Positions 12,260-12,480 of a stretch of 12,480 nt of DNA are shown here, in pieces. Made by a program: the position numbers and the translations under genes. The DNA comes from Clostridia bacterium (GTDB taxonomy: Bacteria; Bacillota; Clostridia; CAKSNL01; HGM11501), in assembly GCA_030535815.1 (NCBI GenBank), contig JAUNRD010000027.1, positions 1 through 12,480 of the forward strand, in the 5' to 3' direction. Position 1 is the first letter of the stretch. Every line of letters begins with the position of its first letter. Below the pieces are notes generated by a model, which was given only the letters and a program-made list of their open reading frames with translations, ran no database searches and was not told the origin of the DNA.

Positions 12260-12480
12260 TTATTCGCAGTCTTCGCAATCTTCGCAATCGCAATCGAATT
12301 CAATTTCGATTTTCTCACCGCAATTGGGGCAATCTACTGTTGCATCGTCATTGATTGCATCGAATTCCACATAAACTTCATCGCCGCACTTGGTGCATTC
12401 AATGAAAACGCCTTCATCATCGAAATCATATTCGTCTTCGTCTAATTCTTCGTCAAGAAATTCTTCAACGTCAGCAAGTC
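12260..12480 (-). CDS. Acidic zinc-ribbon protein, N-terminus cut off by window edge
   Basis: The last 73 codons of a gene that starts beyond the right edge, ending at TAA 12262-12260. The visible part is very acidic (EEFLDEELDEDEYDFDDE). It is followed by a zinc ribbon with two CxxC knuckles, ECTKCGDE and DCPNCGEK, 22 residues apart, and a tail alternating Cys with Asp/Glu (DCDCEDCEDCE). This layout resembles the small Clostridia proteins annotated with a CD1247-type N-terminal domain plus zinc ribbon; the diagnostic N-terminal domain is outside the window, so that name is tentative. Function is unknown. The repeated tail codons give the GATTGCGAA-type repetitive DNA near 12263-12297. Confidence 0.75.
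   Translation of the reverse strand, partial: LADVEEFLDEELDEDEYDFDDEGVFIECTKCGDEVYVEFDAINDDATVDCPNCGEKIEIEFDCDCEDCEDCE

Noticed and set aside
12239..12445. Hydrophobic 68-codon plus-strand frame that looks like a membrane peptide
   Set aside because: It is the mirror of the Asp/Glu-rich zinc-ribbon gene; acidic codons read antisense give Phe, Ile and Val.

Overview
The window looks like a piece of a Gram-positive Clostridia chromosome, probably an uncultured gut or rumen Oscillospirales/Lachnospirales-type bacterium. This is inferred from AGGAGG-type ribosome sites, near-perfect TTGACA/TATAAT promoters, hairpin-plus-T terminators, moderate GC, and an acidic zinc-ribbon protein of a type I associate with Clostridia. 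Every protein gene is on the minus strand; one short RNA unit is on the plus strand.

Positions 1-10990 are a glycan-degradation locus of eight genes in three tandem transcription units, read right to left. Unit A (promoter near 11010-11038) encodes a nitrilase-GDPD fusion enzyme, a GH43 enzyme and a GH35 beta-galactosidase, and ends at a strong terminator at 6661-6700. Unit B (promoter 6601-6629) encodes three tandem paralogous GH39-like glycosidases and ends at a terminator at 2497-2527. Unit C (promoter 2423-2451, with a 21-bp-spaced direct repeat just upstream) encodes two tandem paralogous alpha-galactosidase-like (GH36/clan GH-D) proteins; the second runs off the left edge. None of the proteins whose N-terminus lies in the window has a visible signal peptide, so the locus probably processes imported oligosaccharides in the cytoplasm. 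No transporter or regulator lies in the window.

Positions 11040-11870 hold no credible protein gene but do hold two divergent, well-delimited RNA transcription units. One is a ~435-nt minus-strand RNA with an extended -10 promoter and its own terminator. The other is a ~150-nt plus-strand RNA made of four successive hairpins and a 14-bp terminator. I cannot assign either to a known family; they are the best candidates for something undescribed.

Positions 11871-12480 hold an ArsC/Spx-like thioredoxin-fold protein, a strong terminator, and the C-terminal part of an acidic zinc-ribbon protein cut by the right edge.
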